64,000 nucleotides of DNA from assembly GCF_902459465.1 (NCBI RefSeq), contig NC_047066.1, positions 15,875,047 through 15,939,046 on the forward strand, in the 5' to 3' direction. Numbering within the stretch: the first letter of the stretch is position 1; the number at the start of each line of letters is the position of its first letter. Below the pieces are notes generated by a model, which was not told the origin of the DNA, did no database searches, and saw nothing but the letters and a program-made list of their open reading frames with translations. Made by a program: the position numbers and the translations under genes. This stretch comes from Asterias rubens (lineage: Eukaryota; Echinodermata; Asteroidea; Forcipulatida; Asteriidae). Below, piece after piece: positions 41,809-53,597 of the stretch.

Positions 41809-43229
41809 CTGAGTAAATGGAACAACATTGGTTTGTACATTTTAGATGAATAAAATGTTTTTCACGCTTTTTTAACTTGTCCCGGCATTTTTGCCGGCAG
41901 CAAAATAAAATAAAAAATCCGTATTCCTGCAGCAAAATAACCGGGAAAAGTTGTTCATTCCGTAAAATATAAACTCCCTTAACGTGAGTTTGTACGTATG
42001 TACACGGTTGTGGCTGAAACACAATTATTTACTTACATGCACTTTTTTATGTGTAGGTGTTCGGGCAACTGTGGTTGATTGTAATTACGCTACGTAGTTA
42101 ATAGCATACTTACGGAGAGTCCGTAAAATAACGGCGAAATTTACGGCATATTTCACTTCACGGAAGTCTTTAAATTTACGGACACTTTTTAAGGAACACG
42201 TTGCCTTGGATCGGTCGAGTTGGTCTATGAAAAGTGTTTGTAACCGTTTTAAAAGTAGAATACAATGATCCACACAAGTTCGCCTTGAAATTGCGTGGTT
42301 TTCCTTTTACTGTGGAAACTAACACGGTCGGCCATTTATGGGAGTCAAAGATTTGACTCCCATGGGAGTCAAATTTTTGACTATGGGAGTCAAATTTTTG
42401 ACTCCCATAAAATAATGGCCGACCGTGTTAGTCGATGAGGTAAAAGGAAAACCGTGCAATTTCGAGGCATGTTTGTGTGGATCATTGTATTCTACTTTTA
42501 CAACATTTTTCTACCCATATGCATTTTATAACAAACGGTTACAAACGCTTTTCAAAGACCAACTCGACCGATCCAAGGCAACGTGGTCCTTTAACAGTGC
42601 AGCTTTTTTACAGTGTACGATTGATTGGATGAGAAAGATCCTGCTTACTGTTTCCGCAGTTCATTGAACTGTCAACGTGAATGATGTAGTTTTCACCCGA
42701 GAGGCGAAAGTTACGGAGTACAACACTATTTCCGCCATGTTCCTGCTTATAAACCACGACTTGAATCTTCCAGGAGATGTCTTCATCCTCAGTCAACTGA
42801 CGGACTTTCTCATTTCCCAGCCAGAAGCTTTCACCACTCAAGTCACCAAAACCATCCCTGTACTCATTCCACCCGAGGTCGAAATCCATGTTACTAAAAC
42901 GCTTCTGGATAACCTTTGAAAACGGAAGAAAAAAAATATTCAACTTCATAATATAAAAAAAAAAGAGGCTGACGTTTTTACCATAGCAGAGTTTCTCTAG
43001 TGGCTTAAAAAATTACCGTTCAGCCTTCTATAAATGGTAAGCACATTAGCCCTATATAGGACTCTTTCTCTGTACACAGGAACAGAGTCCTAACTATTGA
43101 GGCCCGTTTCTGGGGCGGAAAAATTTCACAGCTTCATAACTTAAATCTTACCTGCAACAAGCCACTAATTTCAAAAGATTCACATTCCATGGCGGCATAC
43201 ATTTTTCTGCGGTGGGTTTTGGTCCTCAT
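41573..43229 (-). CDS. Fibrinogen-related domain (FReD) protein, 3 exons visible
   Basis: Exons in transcript order: 43229-43152, 42913-42649, 41808-41573; phases 0 and 1 both close, giving 192 residues. The domain is clear: VIQKR, DLGWNEYRDGFGDLSGESFW, LGNEKVRQLT, then FSTYDRDTDG (calcium loop, 126-135), GGWWFDGC (147-154) and NLNAKY. FReD proteins (ficolins, tenascins, angiopoietins) are secreted and bind glycans or receptors. Here the usual NCA before GGWW is NFA (F141), leaving C154 without its normal partner, and the G-I-x-W-x-x-W motif reads GFICFQY, which adds C176. The start is uncertain: the FReD beginning (about 30 residues) and a signal peptide are not seen. Exon 1 may instead start at an acceptor (exon from 43206) with more exons upstream. 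Confidence 0.82.
42190..42596. mobile_element. C-family foldback MITE in FReD intron 2
   Basis: GTTGCCTTGGATCGGTCGAG ... CTCGACCGATCCAAGGCAAC. The centre has a small palindromic cluster of TTTGACTCCCAT/ATGGGAGTCAAA. Confidence 0.93.
42649..42913 (-). CDS. FReD exon 2: central domain
   Basis: Acceptor CGTTTTCAAAG, donor AAACA|GTAAGC. 88 codons cover VIQKR to YIIHVDSSMNCGN. The order and spacing of WNEYRDGFG, FWLGN and LTED are canonical. Confidence 0.9.
42955..43010 (-). repeat. Retroelement-like GGT..AAACGTCAGCC end
   Basis: On the minus strand this reads CTAGAGAAACTCTGCTATGG then AAAACGTCAGCC, similar to 29526-29572. Confidence 0.45.
43152..43229 (-). CDS. FReD exon 1: first domain cysteine
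   Basis: Reads MRTKTHRRKMYAAMECESFE then ISGLLQ, donor CAG|GTAAGA in phase 0. ECESFEISGLLQ-VIQKR lines up with the VYCDM...GGGWTVIQRR start of FReDs, but the glycines and tryptophan are lost. Confidence 0.6.
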
Positions 43230-43363
43230 ATTTTCCTCACAAATCCGTCATTTTCGTGAAATAATGCAGCTTCCAACGTTAAAAAATTCCCGTTTCGATC
43301 GTTTTGAGTTTGCATTGTGACGTACCTCATGCATAAATATTAAGAGAGGCGTATGGGCGCAAT

Positions 43364-43440
43364 AGACCTTATTGCAGATAGCAATTTTGAACAACTGCGC
43401 ATGTGCGCGCAAAGGACTATGGGAAAAATTTGGCACCTCG
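43364..43440 (+). repeat. Dispersed promoter-like module, copy B
   Basis: AATAGACCTTATTGCAGATA ... CGCAAAGGACTATGGGAAAA ... TTGGCACCTC. Just upstream, 43319-43355 (GTGACGTACCTCATGCATA, AATATTAAGAGAGGCGTAT) is shared with 51391-51430. An open frame starting ATG 43494 follows it by about 55 bases. Confidence 0.4.
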
Positions 43441-43493
43441 CTCAAAAAAGTAAACAACGTTCAACGTTCGTACACGATCGATCGGTTTGCAAA

Positions 43494-43566
43494 ATGGATG
43501 TGGCAGGAGTGACCGAGAAAGAGCTGCTTGATAGAATAAATAGTTCTGGCATAGACGAACTAAGGT
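43494..43566 (+). CDS. Possible first exon, unknown protein
   Basis: ATG GAT GTG with an A-rich leader, reading MDVAGVTEKELLDRINSSGI then DELR, then AAG|GTAATC. The codons look protein-like, but no downstream exon with matching phase and a recognisable domain was found. It follows the promoter-like module. Confidence 0.2.
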
Positions 43567-43569
43567 AAT

Positions 43570-45637
43570 CTTTAGCTAAAGTGAATGTGCCAAGACACAG
43601 CAGTTAAAGACAAACTCCAAAGGCGAAATGTTTTCGCGATAAAATTACTGTTTTTAGGTTTGCCCGTCTACGTCTGTAGGGCGTCTGACATTGACAAGGT
43701 CAATGGCGAGAAGTTGCAACACGGATCAGTGACCCTCCCGCAACCATCAGTCACCCTCGAGGGATCGGAAATAACAACCAAAACTTCCCACCAGTGACTC
43801 CGATTTGTGCTGATAAATACTTTGACAAAAGCATGGACGACCTCCATGACAAAAGTAAGAAATTTTTTTCTGTTACAAAACAGAGAAACATTGCCAAGGT
43901 CATGATGATCGAGGACTGTCATGACTGTTTTACAAAAAATACAATCATTTCTTATTCCTGGTATAGACTAGAGTCTAGATATAGCTCTATGGATAAAGCC
44001 CATCAATGGTTACATTGTCTTGATTCGATTGTATCTGTAATTGTATGCCACTAATCAGCAATGACGTGAACGTAAATAGAATAGCTTTCAATCATACATG
44101 GTAGTTGTACATTTTAAAAACTTTATGTGGCAGATGATACTTTTTCCTTATTTCTCACACCATCAACTTTTTAGGTCTACCACTGATATGGTTCAAAATT
44201 AAAGTGACCAAAAGTGACTAAGTAATTGTGGTTTATGTTTATATTTATTAATATAAATCTATTTCTACCTCCATGGTTATACCGTAGATCATGACATGAC
44301 AAGTATGACAAGGTTCTGGTGTAGGTCCTAGAATACTTCTAGTTTCTAGAACTTAGAAGTAGTCCTAGCATAAACATTTTTTTATCAAGGGTTCAGTTTA
44401 TACAAGTTTGATGTACACGTTTTGTACGAACATGATTCTGTGCATAATATAATTACATACTTTGTGCTTTGTTTTGTGCATGTATAACAAAAATGATACT
44501 TTTAGTACACTGTACCATAAAGCATCAAGTTGTAAGCTTTATTGTTAGACCCTACTGGTACTGTAATAATGGTATGTTTGTTGTGTCTATAATTTTATCA
44601 TATGATATGAGACTGAGTTTTTGTAGGTTTGTAATTCGAAAAGCAAGGACTAGGTCACATGAGCGAAACCCTTCTTAAGGTAGGAATTTAAAAAAAGAAT
44701 ATAATTTCTTTTAAATTTTTGTTTTCAAATAAGTTTGATTTATTCAATAAAAAAAATAGATTCTGCATTGGCAGCCTCATAAAATAAATCCTTTTGGTTT
44801 TACTTGGAAATTGTTACCATTTAACTTTATTATTTTGGGGGCAACTATCCCAATTAATACATTTTTGGTTATGATAGACTAATAATAAAAAGCCATATTG
44901 AGAGGACTATTTATACAGTAACTCGCTTTTATATTCTTTATAAATAATAGGCTATATTTGTACATCTGTTAAACCTGATTCTAAACTAATTATACCGATA
45001 GGTCTCATTTTGTAGTTTAAGTGGGTGAAAAGTCATTTCAAACCTTGCCATCAAAGAAGTATTGTGAGCACTTAAATGTGATTCTCTGCAAACTCTGCAT
45101 CTTAAAAATTTGGATTTAAATTAACAAGTAAGTTGACTGGCACTGTGGTCAGGTGGTTCAGGGCCCACTAATAATGGGCTCAGTACTGCCAGAGGCAATT
45201 TGTAATGTATTAAGCTGTCTCATGACTTCACAAAGCCAACATTAAAACAATTGATATTTATTAAGCTGCAGCCACCTTTGGCAAACACGTCATGCATGTC
45301 AGAGTCCTTGTTCACAAAAAGACTCTAGAAGAGGGGTCAGACTATCTGCTACACCCACAGGTTGGAATGGAATCTTAAAGATGACTGTGCCATGATAAAC
45401 GTGCAGCTATGTATAAAACCTGTGACAAATTCTTGTTTGTGAATGCTATATCATGCATGTTGTGAATTTAACTCCCGGGGTTGGTGTGAAAACAATTGTT
45501 CACAATCTAACCAGCATCTGTAATTATTTGACCCATTTTATGGTGAGAGTTTAAAGGTTTCATTGATAACTGTGGGTACACATAATTTAACTCTTGCTGA
45601 AAATAAATCCAAAACTGTCACACTTTTTGTTCAATAT
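43570..45637. other. No gene seen
   Basis: An open stretch at 43700-44054 (including KYFDKSMDDLHDKSKKFFSV) has no recognised domain. The rest is AT-rich and unannotated up to the duplicated segment. Confidence 0.4.
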
Positions 45638-46749
45638 ATTTGTTTACAAACACTTTTTTATTTACAATTTCCATCCTTTAATTTTTTTCTTCAAATATTT
45701 AAATTGGTAATATTAACTTTATAACACACTTGGTATTTCCATGGCCCCTTAAAAACACTTACATTGCAGTTTACTTCACTCAATTATTATCTACCCTTGT
45801 TTGCCTCAGGTATTGTTCATGTTGACTGTACTGAGGCGGTTAACTACAACCCTCTAGATCTTTGCAATTGCAACCCTTGGTATTATTTAAATCTTTGCAT
45901 TATGAAGAATTATTGTATGATTTAAGTAACCAGAATAAATGAAGCTTTAAACTCTTCAAGACAGTGGAAATGGACGTTTGGACAGTGTTATTGTTTGTAT
46001 TGTATTGTATTATTCTACTTTCTCTGAGAATTGTAGCCTACAACCGCAGGACGCCACGCACAGGCATACACTGTTAGAACTTTGGGCAAAACATTGCCCA
46101 ACTTATTGCCCAACGTTGGTACAATAGTCAGCTTCAACATCTATTGGGCAATTATAGCCCAACGGTCGTTGGTCAATGTCATTGCTTAATGATTGAGCAA
46201 ACGACCTACACACAAGTTGGGAATTTACTTCTGCCCAACCTTTGGTTTGTTTAGTATGTCCAAGGGTTGGTAATAATAAGTCTCCCAATTCTTGGGTAGT
46301 AACAGTTACACACACGTTGTATAACCATGTTTCCTCATATATTGGTCAACCTTTTAGAATAACTGCTTAGTAGTTGGAATATGACTATGCAATAGATGGG
46401 CAACTGTGTATTATGATAATGACCACTTGGTGGTAAATTTCCGTTCGTTTTTGTAAATTGTTGGGCACAAATCCATTACTAAAGCTCAGTTGTTGAGACT
46501 AGATTGAACCAAATTATTCATCCAACAGTTGAGTAATTAGCACAAACATTAATGAAAGACTTCAGAAAGTACTTCTTTGCTTTTCCTTTTTTATTTGTGA
46601 CCATCAAACAAGCAATGAAACAAAGTTTTTGCACAAATAAATACAAACATAGGCTATATTACTCATAAAACCGTTAAAGCTGCTGACTTAAACACCCCAT
46701 CCCCCAGAAAAAATCAACGGAAAAAGCCTGTTTGTTTCAAACTAAAACA

Positions 46750-47460
46750 ATTTTTTTGAATCTGCTTCTTTTGCTCTCCGACTACAATATGGCTGCCTAA
46801 GGATCAACTTGTTAGGTAGCCTTATATACTTGTAAATGGGTTCAGCAGACATTGCTGCAGTGACTTTCAAAACAATGAGAGGTATTGTGTAAAGCAAAGT
46901 ACTTCAATTTGATGACACTTGCATGACAAGTCAGACAGGTCGGACGTTACTGGGATGTACACTTTCAAAATGTAATATATTTACTCATAACATTGTTTCA
47001 TACCAAAGTTAAGAATCTGCTTCTATTACACACCAACTATAATAAGACTGCCTAAGGATCAACTTGTTAGGTAGCCTTATATAATTTTAAATGGGTTTAT
47101 AGCAGATATTGCTGCAGTGACTTTCAAAACAAAGAGTTATTTTGTAAAGCAAAGTACTTTCTAAACAAAATACAAACAAGAGTTGTCATTTTTTTGACAG
47201 GGACTTACACTTTTAAATTGTATTATGTTTACTAATGAAACCTTTAAAGCTGCTAACTTATACACATACCCCCCCAAAAAAAAAAACCAACAACAACAAC
47301 AACAACAACAACAACATGTTTTTTCAAAACAAAGTTTTATAATGTGATTCTCTCACACACCGACTACAATAATTATAACTTGTTAGGTAGCCTTTTAACT
47401 TTTTCGATGGGTGCAGCATTACTGCAGTGACTTACAGCACGTTTTAATGTGCAAGATAAG
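46750..47460 (+). repeat. Internal tandem repeat of the transposon
   Basis: Three diverged copies share GACTACAATA, AACTTGTTAGGTAGCCTTAT and GCTGCAGTGACTTTCAAAAC. A (CAA)n tract lies at about 47287-47314. Confidence 0.85.
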
Positions 47461-47490
47461 CCATTAGACCTCTCAGTGTGGCGGTTTCTC

Positions 47491-49226
47491 TCAATTGCAC
47501 ACCTTGCTGGCTGAACGCACACGTTTCAAAAAAAGTCCATACCCCTGGCACTGAACTTGGTATTTGCAGTCCAGCACATAGTGTGCCTTGTAGTACACAT
47601 CTACTGCTTTCATGACTGATGTTTGTGGAAAAATATTTCTTGACTCCAGATCAGCGCTGCCTAATGATAGCACAAAGGGCTGGGGATGAAGCTTTGTGTC
47701 TATCATTCAGGTAGTGTGGCATTATGATATCCTGTGGCATAAAAAGAATAATTAATAAAACTTGTTAATGTCCTAATACTCAGTTCTTAAGATATAGCGC
47801 ATAATATAACATTCAAATGTCAAGTAAAGTGATCATTCTTATTTTATTTAACAAGAGGATATACAGAGTTATTTTTTTGAGTTATGAGAGCTGTTTAAAG
47901 CGCCTTGTTAGGGTTTACAAGGTGACGGCACAATCTAAAGACAACCACGCACGAACACCAGGACAGATCCGTATACTGAGAAGAGTAACAGTAATTTACT
48001 AGAGACATGTGTGTAACTATTATTTTGTGTTGGGTTTGTAAGAATTGTAATTATTTCTGAAAACAAATGATTCATGAAATTGGGTTTTCAAAACATACTG
48101 GAGTCATTTAAATAAAACAAATTCAGATAACAGTGACAAATAGAAGACCAAAGCAAGGCTGCTCGTTTTCAGAGAAATTCATCACTTACCCGTTGATTGT
48201 CGATGGATGATTTTGGGAATAAGTTGCAAATTATCTGCCTCGGTCAGCACCTTCATTGCCTGCATGTCGATCTCATTATCTGTATGAGTTGTAAACAAAA
48301 ATAAATTTAATTGCAAAGCTGTTACGCATGGGCATAGCTATCCTATCTTAAAAGTAGCTGTGTGTAACTATGCACTGCTTCCAATACTCTTAAAACTAGT
48401 GTCATTTTGGTAAATTTAAGGGTCCTTTTTTTTGCTTTGATTTTTGTGTTCACTTTTTATCAAGAAGTGGTCATTTTGTTTCCAAATTGTCAGCATCAGG
48501 GAAAAATAGGGACATACCCCGGACCCAGGTAAAACAGTGTCACGTACCCCCACTGCTTGGTATAGGAGAACATGCGCCCACTATTTAGGGAGAATATAAT
48601 TGGCGGTGCACATGTACCCAACCCTTGGGGAGATCGGGAACATGTAACCCAACTTTTTTAGATCAGTAAGCAAACAGTTGGGCAAGATAATAGCATGTAC
48701 TCAACGTTTTGGAAGAACAGAACCGATTACCCATTTTCTAAGGAGAAAATAACAAATCTTTGGAGATAATTAACAAAGTTTTCCCATTCCTTGAAGAGGC
48801 CTACCAAACCCACGCTGTTTTAATTGCTACATACATTACATGTTCACCCAAGTTCATCTACATGTTTTATATCAAGGGATATTATCAATCAAAGTTAATG
48901 ATAAGGGGGTTAACTAAGGACACTATTGGACGTTATATAGGCTACTACTTCTACTACACAAGGGCTAGGCATGGCTCTGCGTGTGGCGTTGTGTGTGTGT
49001 TGTGTGTCGATGATGTCCCTGAAACTGCGATAACGTGCGGTAGGCCATGCATTCACAGCTCAAGCCGAGTTTTCGGACAGGCCCACACGTTCTTGATCTA
49101 AATCATAATAAGAACATGTACTTTTAAACTTTAGAGATACATTTTTCAATTCTCACCTCAGAAAACGTCCGTTAGGGAGCTAACGCCACACTCCTCCAGT
49201 AATCTCAACACTTGGTGGTCAGCCAT
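47491..49226 (-). pseudogene. Decayed SAM-domain gene carried by the transposon
   Basis: Three pieces on the minus strand. 49226-49157 begins MADHQVLRLLEECGVSSLTD, the start of a sterile alpha motif. 48279-48190 reads NEIDMQAMKVLTEADNLQLI then PKIIHRQST, the second half of that domain. 47706-47491 includes HPQPFVLSLGS and VMKAVDVYYKAHYVLDCKYQ, resembling the C-terminus of SAMD3-like proteins. The first and second exons join in phase (donor TGAG|GTGAGA, acceptor CATACAG), but the last codon of exon 1 is TGA; a CGA arginine codon would fit the domain. Frame breaks also precede the last piece. Function in the host: none expected. Confidence 0.6.
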
Positions 49227-50993
49227 CATCGACGTCGCATTATAACTTTCATGACTTGGTAATGAGCGCGTGTGCGCACGATAACAAAGTTCACAACAAA
49301 ATGGTTAACGTCACACCCTTTCACGCCATAATGCCCATCTGCCGGGAGTGTTTCTCCAATTTCTACCCAGCAATTCGTGGTTGGATAAATCTAATAAACA
49401 ATACCAATTAATTGGACAATGTTCATCCAACAATTGTTGTTTAAACTATACTCAACGTTGGTAACTTTTTTATCTTAACCAACCCTAAAGTTTACTCAAT
49501 AGTTGAACAAAAATTTACCAACAAATCACAAATGGCGTTTACCCAGCGATATTTTGCCCAGCTCTTTTAACAGTGTATTAAGAAGCACTTGCGATACCTT
49601 TCGCTTGCGTCACAGTTCACTCTGCAATTAACATTTATCTTTTCATCGCCAATTTACGTGTCATCAGTCAAAAATGGCCTCAAGAGCATGAAGACACACA
49701 TACACACACGCAGCCTTTAGTCAATTCAGAAGATGGTCAATGAGCTCTCCTGCAGCAAAAGAAGTAGGATGTGGTTGGTCGAGTCCACAAAACAACAGTA
49801 CAGATCACATCTTTGGAGTGAACACAGAACTGGGAGAATAACTGCTTCCAATATGAGTCCTGTCACGAAGCATGTTGATGCACAAGTAATTATCTGAAAG
49901 ATAAAGCAGACAAAAACTAAGGGAATAAATGAGTGGTTACAAGTTCTTTAAAAGGCGTTTAAAACAGGCAGGGTCGTGGTCGTTCAGCCCTTGTTTCCTC
50001 TTTTACGTATCTTATTTGATGACCTGACATGTGTTGCATTTTAATGACTGAGACAGTTTTCGGATGCATTGTGTGGTGTGTGCGTAGTTAGTCTTGGTGC
50101 AAGACGTATCTTGTTTTGCTTTCACACCCAGCGCGACCAACTCACAAACATCGCCCGTATCGGTGAAACATCTAGCACCAAGACCAGCACATATTATGCA
50201 TCTAAACATATCCGAAAACAACCGGTTATAAACAGCTCCAGCTGGTCTTTATCACTCGTTAACTTTAAACACCCTGACCCCACGTGAAGCGCTCTCCACC
50301 ACAACAGGAATGCAGATAGCGAAACTGATTGAGGTATATATGAATGATCTTTTGCCTTGGAAATCATTACCAAACACTCTGCCCTGAAAGTCAGTCATGA
50401 CTAATATGACTATGAGCTAATTAATGAGCAGTATCATTATCAGAATATTGATAATATATTCTGAATATAATATCAATATCTGTCATCTCTAAAAAATGTT
50501 GAGGAATATATAATTGAATAGGCCTATGTTTCTTTTTTAGTTTCTACCACCAATCACACATAAATCTAGCCTATACAATACTCAAATTGTAGCCTACAGC
50601 TTGTTGGGTTTGACATGCTTGATGATTTAATCATGACCCGGTCATGATTAAATCATCAACAAGCTTTATTGATATTTTATTAAACTCTTTTGTGTTCATT
50701 CAAAGTCAAAAGAACATGCATGGACCTACCTACGTATGTACGTACATGTACAGTCCCTCGTTCTTCCGTGGAGTCGCAAAGCACACACACTGGTCCGATG
50801 GCATTATTGTCGTAGTTTTTTATATTAATAATACACAACTGACATGGCTAAATAAAGCATGGAGGTACACCCATTCGTGGGTGAAACTGTCTTCCGCCAC
50901 AGCAGAAGCATGACCGTCCACCACAAACAATGTCAATGTTTACAAACTTATTGTTTACAAAAAAACTTTGTAGAACACGTTACGTGCGTGACG

Positions 50994-51070
50994 ACCGTAT
51001 AACTAGAGGTGCAAAATATTTCCCACATCCTTTGCGGGACGTCGGATTTTTGCTATCTGCAATAAGGTCT
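50994..51070 (-). repeat. Dispersed promoter-like module, copy C
   Basis: Duplicate of copy A within segmental copy 2. Confidence 0.4.
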
Positions 51071-51072
51071 AT

Positions 51073-51335
51073 GGACCCTTCCCATGAAAATATGCTAATC
51101 ACATTCACGCATTCGTACGTACAGACCCATTTTAGATAAAGAATTCTATATCTATTTACAGACCCTGTTGGTTGGCAAACGCCATAGAGTTGTGCACTAA
51201 GCAGACGCGCAATCGCGTCTGCGTCACGCACCCATTAGCCGTGTACAAAACAGCGCAATGTTCCCTAATTTTGCCAACCAAAACGTTAGTGCGCACGCGC
51301 TATGTGCAATTTACATATTTCATGGGAAGGGTCTA
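51073..51335. mobile_element. Small inverted-repeat element at the duplication edge
   Basis: GGACCCTTCCCATGAAAATAT at the left mirrors ATATTTCATGGGAAGGGTC at the right. Inside is the segment shared with 22195-22270. Confidence 0.8.
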
Positions 51336-52170
51336 TTCATTCCCCCATCACTTGCAGTGGCTGCGCCCATCGCCTCGTTTTGGGTTAGAACTGTGACGTA
51401 CCTCATGCATATATATTAAGAGAGGCGTATCGCGTTCGGATGCTTATTTTAGTTTCATCCATAGATTAGAGAGGTTGCGTGACCCTGCAACAAAGTTCGT
51501 TGTGCGCGCCGTCGGCCATGTTGAGTACTATTTCTGTTGCTAACGCGTCGTCTGCTCGCGACAGCAGACGCACGTTTGAACAGAGAAAGTTGGTTTTTCT
51601 CCGATAGACAAAATATTTGGTGAAGGTTTTCTTTCAGTATTTTATTTGGTAAGACAATGAATAACATCAAGCACATGATATTAACTCCGGATAATGCAAG
51701 TCAACGCCGGTCGATAATGTGAGAACAACAAAGATCAATATGAATTCAAACCTGCCGACTGGTCTCCAAACATTGACCTTTTCTCAGCAGTGTCGTAGCC
51801 AGATATACCGTTACTATGAGCGCATTAAGTCCATTGATGCACTATACAATCAAATTGGATGGGTGGACGAAGGTAAAGTTGCACATCGAGGAAAAGTTGC
51901 TCGTGAAAGTAAACAAACTTTGCAGTTTTACGCTACATTTAGCAAAATTTCGGCAATGGTGTGCGGTATTTGGCTGGCCTTCATCGGCACTCTGGTATAT
52001 TTTAGATTCAACTATGAATGGGGCGATTCACGTTGACAAAATGCATTGGCATAGATTTGATTTATTTTTAGATGGATTGACAATGGACAATACAACAAAA
52101 AAGTTCATTTTGTACATGTACACATTTAAAAACTAAATTTAAGAGAGTTAAATTAGAGAGAGAATAACGA
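51336..52170. other. No supported gene; open frames only
   Basis: 51391-51430 repeats GTGACGTACCTCATGCATA from 43319. Open frames 51719-52136 include one hydrophobic run (VCGIWLAFIGTLVYF) but no recognised domain or splice pair. Confidence 0.4.
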
Positions 52171-52497
52171 TAAGGGCAGTGGACACTATTGGTAAATACT
52201 CAAAATAATTGTTAGCATAAAACCTTACTTGGTAACGAGTAATGGGGAGCTGTTGATAGTATAAAACATTGTGAGAAACGGCTACCTCTGAAGTAACGTA
52301 ATTTTCGAGAAGTAATTTGAACTCAGATTTAGAGTTTGAGGTCTCGAAATCAAGCATCTGAAAGCACACGACTTCGTGTGTTTTGTTTATTTATTGCTTT
52401 ATCTCGCAACTTATTGAGCGCAACTTTTCACAGGTTTGTTATTTTCTGCACAAAATATGTTTAGATACACCAATTGAGGATTGGTCTTTGACAAAAT
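52171..52497 (-). mobile_element. A-family MITE, right end missing
   Basis: TAAGGGCAGTGGACACTATT at the left; the body stops after GGTCTTTGACAA without the CTTTAA end. Confidence 0.85.
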
Positions 52498-52829
52498 GAG
52501 TCGTAACCATGGCAACGGGCTATATATAGAATTGAAAATGCAATTTTGTTTACTTGCACCCATAGGCCCTTCCACCAACAAAGTATAAACAAAAAATCAT
52601 GTTTTGACCGTGAGCAACTATGTCAATTATTTACCTGAACTGACTCTTAAATTTGCCTAAAGCTTGCGGACAACGTGTGCAGTAAGTGGTTGCACTTTCT
52701 ATTAGAACACTGAGAGAAAAGAAAAGGCGAGGCCATCAAAATATTGCATATAATTGTATGAGAATAAACAATTCATGTCTTTCCTGTTAAAAAAATAAAT
52801 GTAAAGTTACTTTAAGCACTTAAAAGTGC

Positions 52830-53141
52830 TTGACAGTTCCACTTGAGTGGAGTCTTACAACACGCATGGACTGAAGTTTTCCTCTGAAGTTTTTGAGAAA
52901 GAAGTAGTTTTCCACGAATTTTATTTTGAGACGTAAGAATTCGATTTTGAGGTCCCGATATAAAGCACCTGAAAGCTTGCAAATTCGTGTGACAAGGGTG
53001 TTTTTTCTGTCATTATTATCTCGCAACTTCGACGATCACTTGAGCTCAAGTTTTCACAGGTTGGTTATTTTATGCATATGTTGAGATACACCGAGTGAAA
53101 AGATTGGTCTTTGACAATTACCAAAAGTGTCCAGTGTGTTT
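52830..53141 (-). mobile_element. A-family MITE, left part altered
   Basis: The core (TGTGACAAGGGTGTTTTTTC, TTTTCACAGGTTGGTTATTT) and right end AAAAGTGTCCAGTGTGTTTC are present; the left end is lost. Confidence 0.8.
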
Positions 53142-53597
53142 CTTATAATAAAGATATTCGATTAAGTATAATATATTCCAAGCTTCTTACTTGCACACTC
53201 AAAGTAGTTGAGTATTTCTGTGTTGATGTTTGTGAAGAGAGGGTGATCGGTGTAAAACGGATCAAATTTTCTATCGGGTGTATACGTGTTCATGCCCCCA
53301 GGGTAGATGCTGGTACACTGGCATCGAAGGCGGTGATTTAACGGCAAGACCCACCGTATAATGCCGTTCTCCTTTGGGTTCGGTTCCCTTCCGAAGCTGC
53401 AACTAAACGCTGAAACTTATGCAAACCCAAACCAGGACGCTGGATTGAACGAAAATAGAAGAACAAACAAAAACAATAATAAATAATGTAGTATGCTCGG
53501 CGGTAAATAGGGTAATTTCTTGCCAACACTTGTTTCTAGAAATCGGAAATAATATTTCAGAATTTACCAGTGTGATGACACGTTTGATACTGCGTGG

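Larger units (their letters stand above)
46069..49575. mobile_element. 3,507-bp DNA transposon with TA target duplication
   Basis: Left end CACTGTTAGAACTTTGGGCA and right end (reverse complement) CACTGTTAAAAGAGCTGGGC, flanked by TA on both sides. The empty site is copy 1 near 430 (GGCATATTAAG). Subterminal regions are crowded with TTGGGCAA/CCAACGTTGG motifs. Inside are a roughly 230 base tandem triplication (46750-47460) and minus-strand exons of a SAM-domain gene. No transposase was recognised, so it is probably non-autonomous with captured or decayed cargo. Confidence 0.9.
45638..51072. repeat. Segmental duplication, copy 2 (filled site)
   Basis: Matches 1-1934 over 45638-46068 and 49576-51072 in the same orientation, about 97% identical by eye. 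It is interrupted by the 3.5 kb element. The right edge is cut by another small inverted-repeat element. Confidence 0.92.

Noticed and set aside
51719..52136. Two overlapping frames of about 105 codons with a hydrophobic run
   Set aside because: No domain recognised, no convincing splice partners, and two frames open at once; noted only in the region entry.
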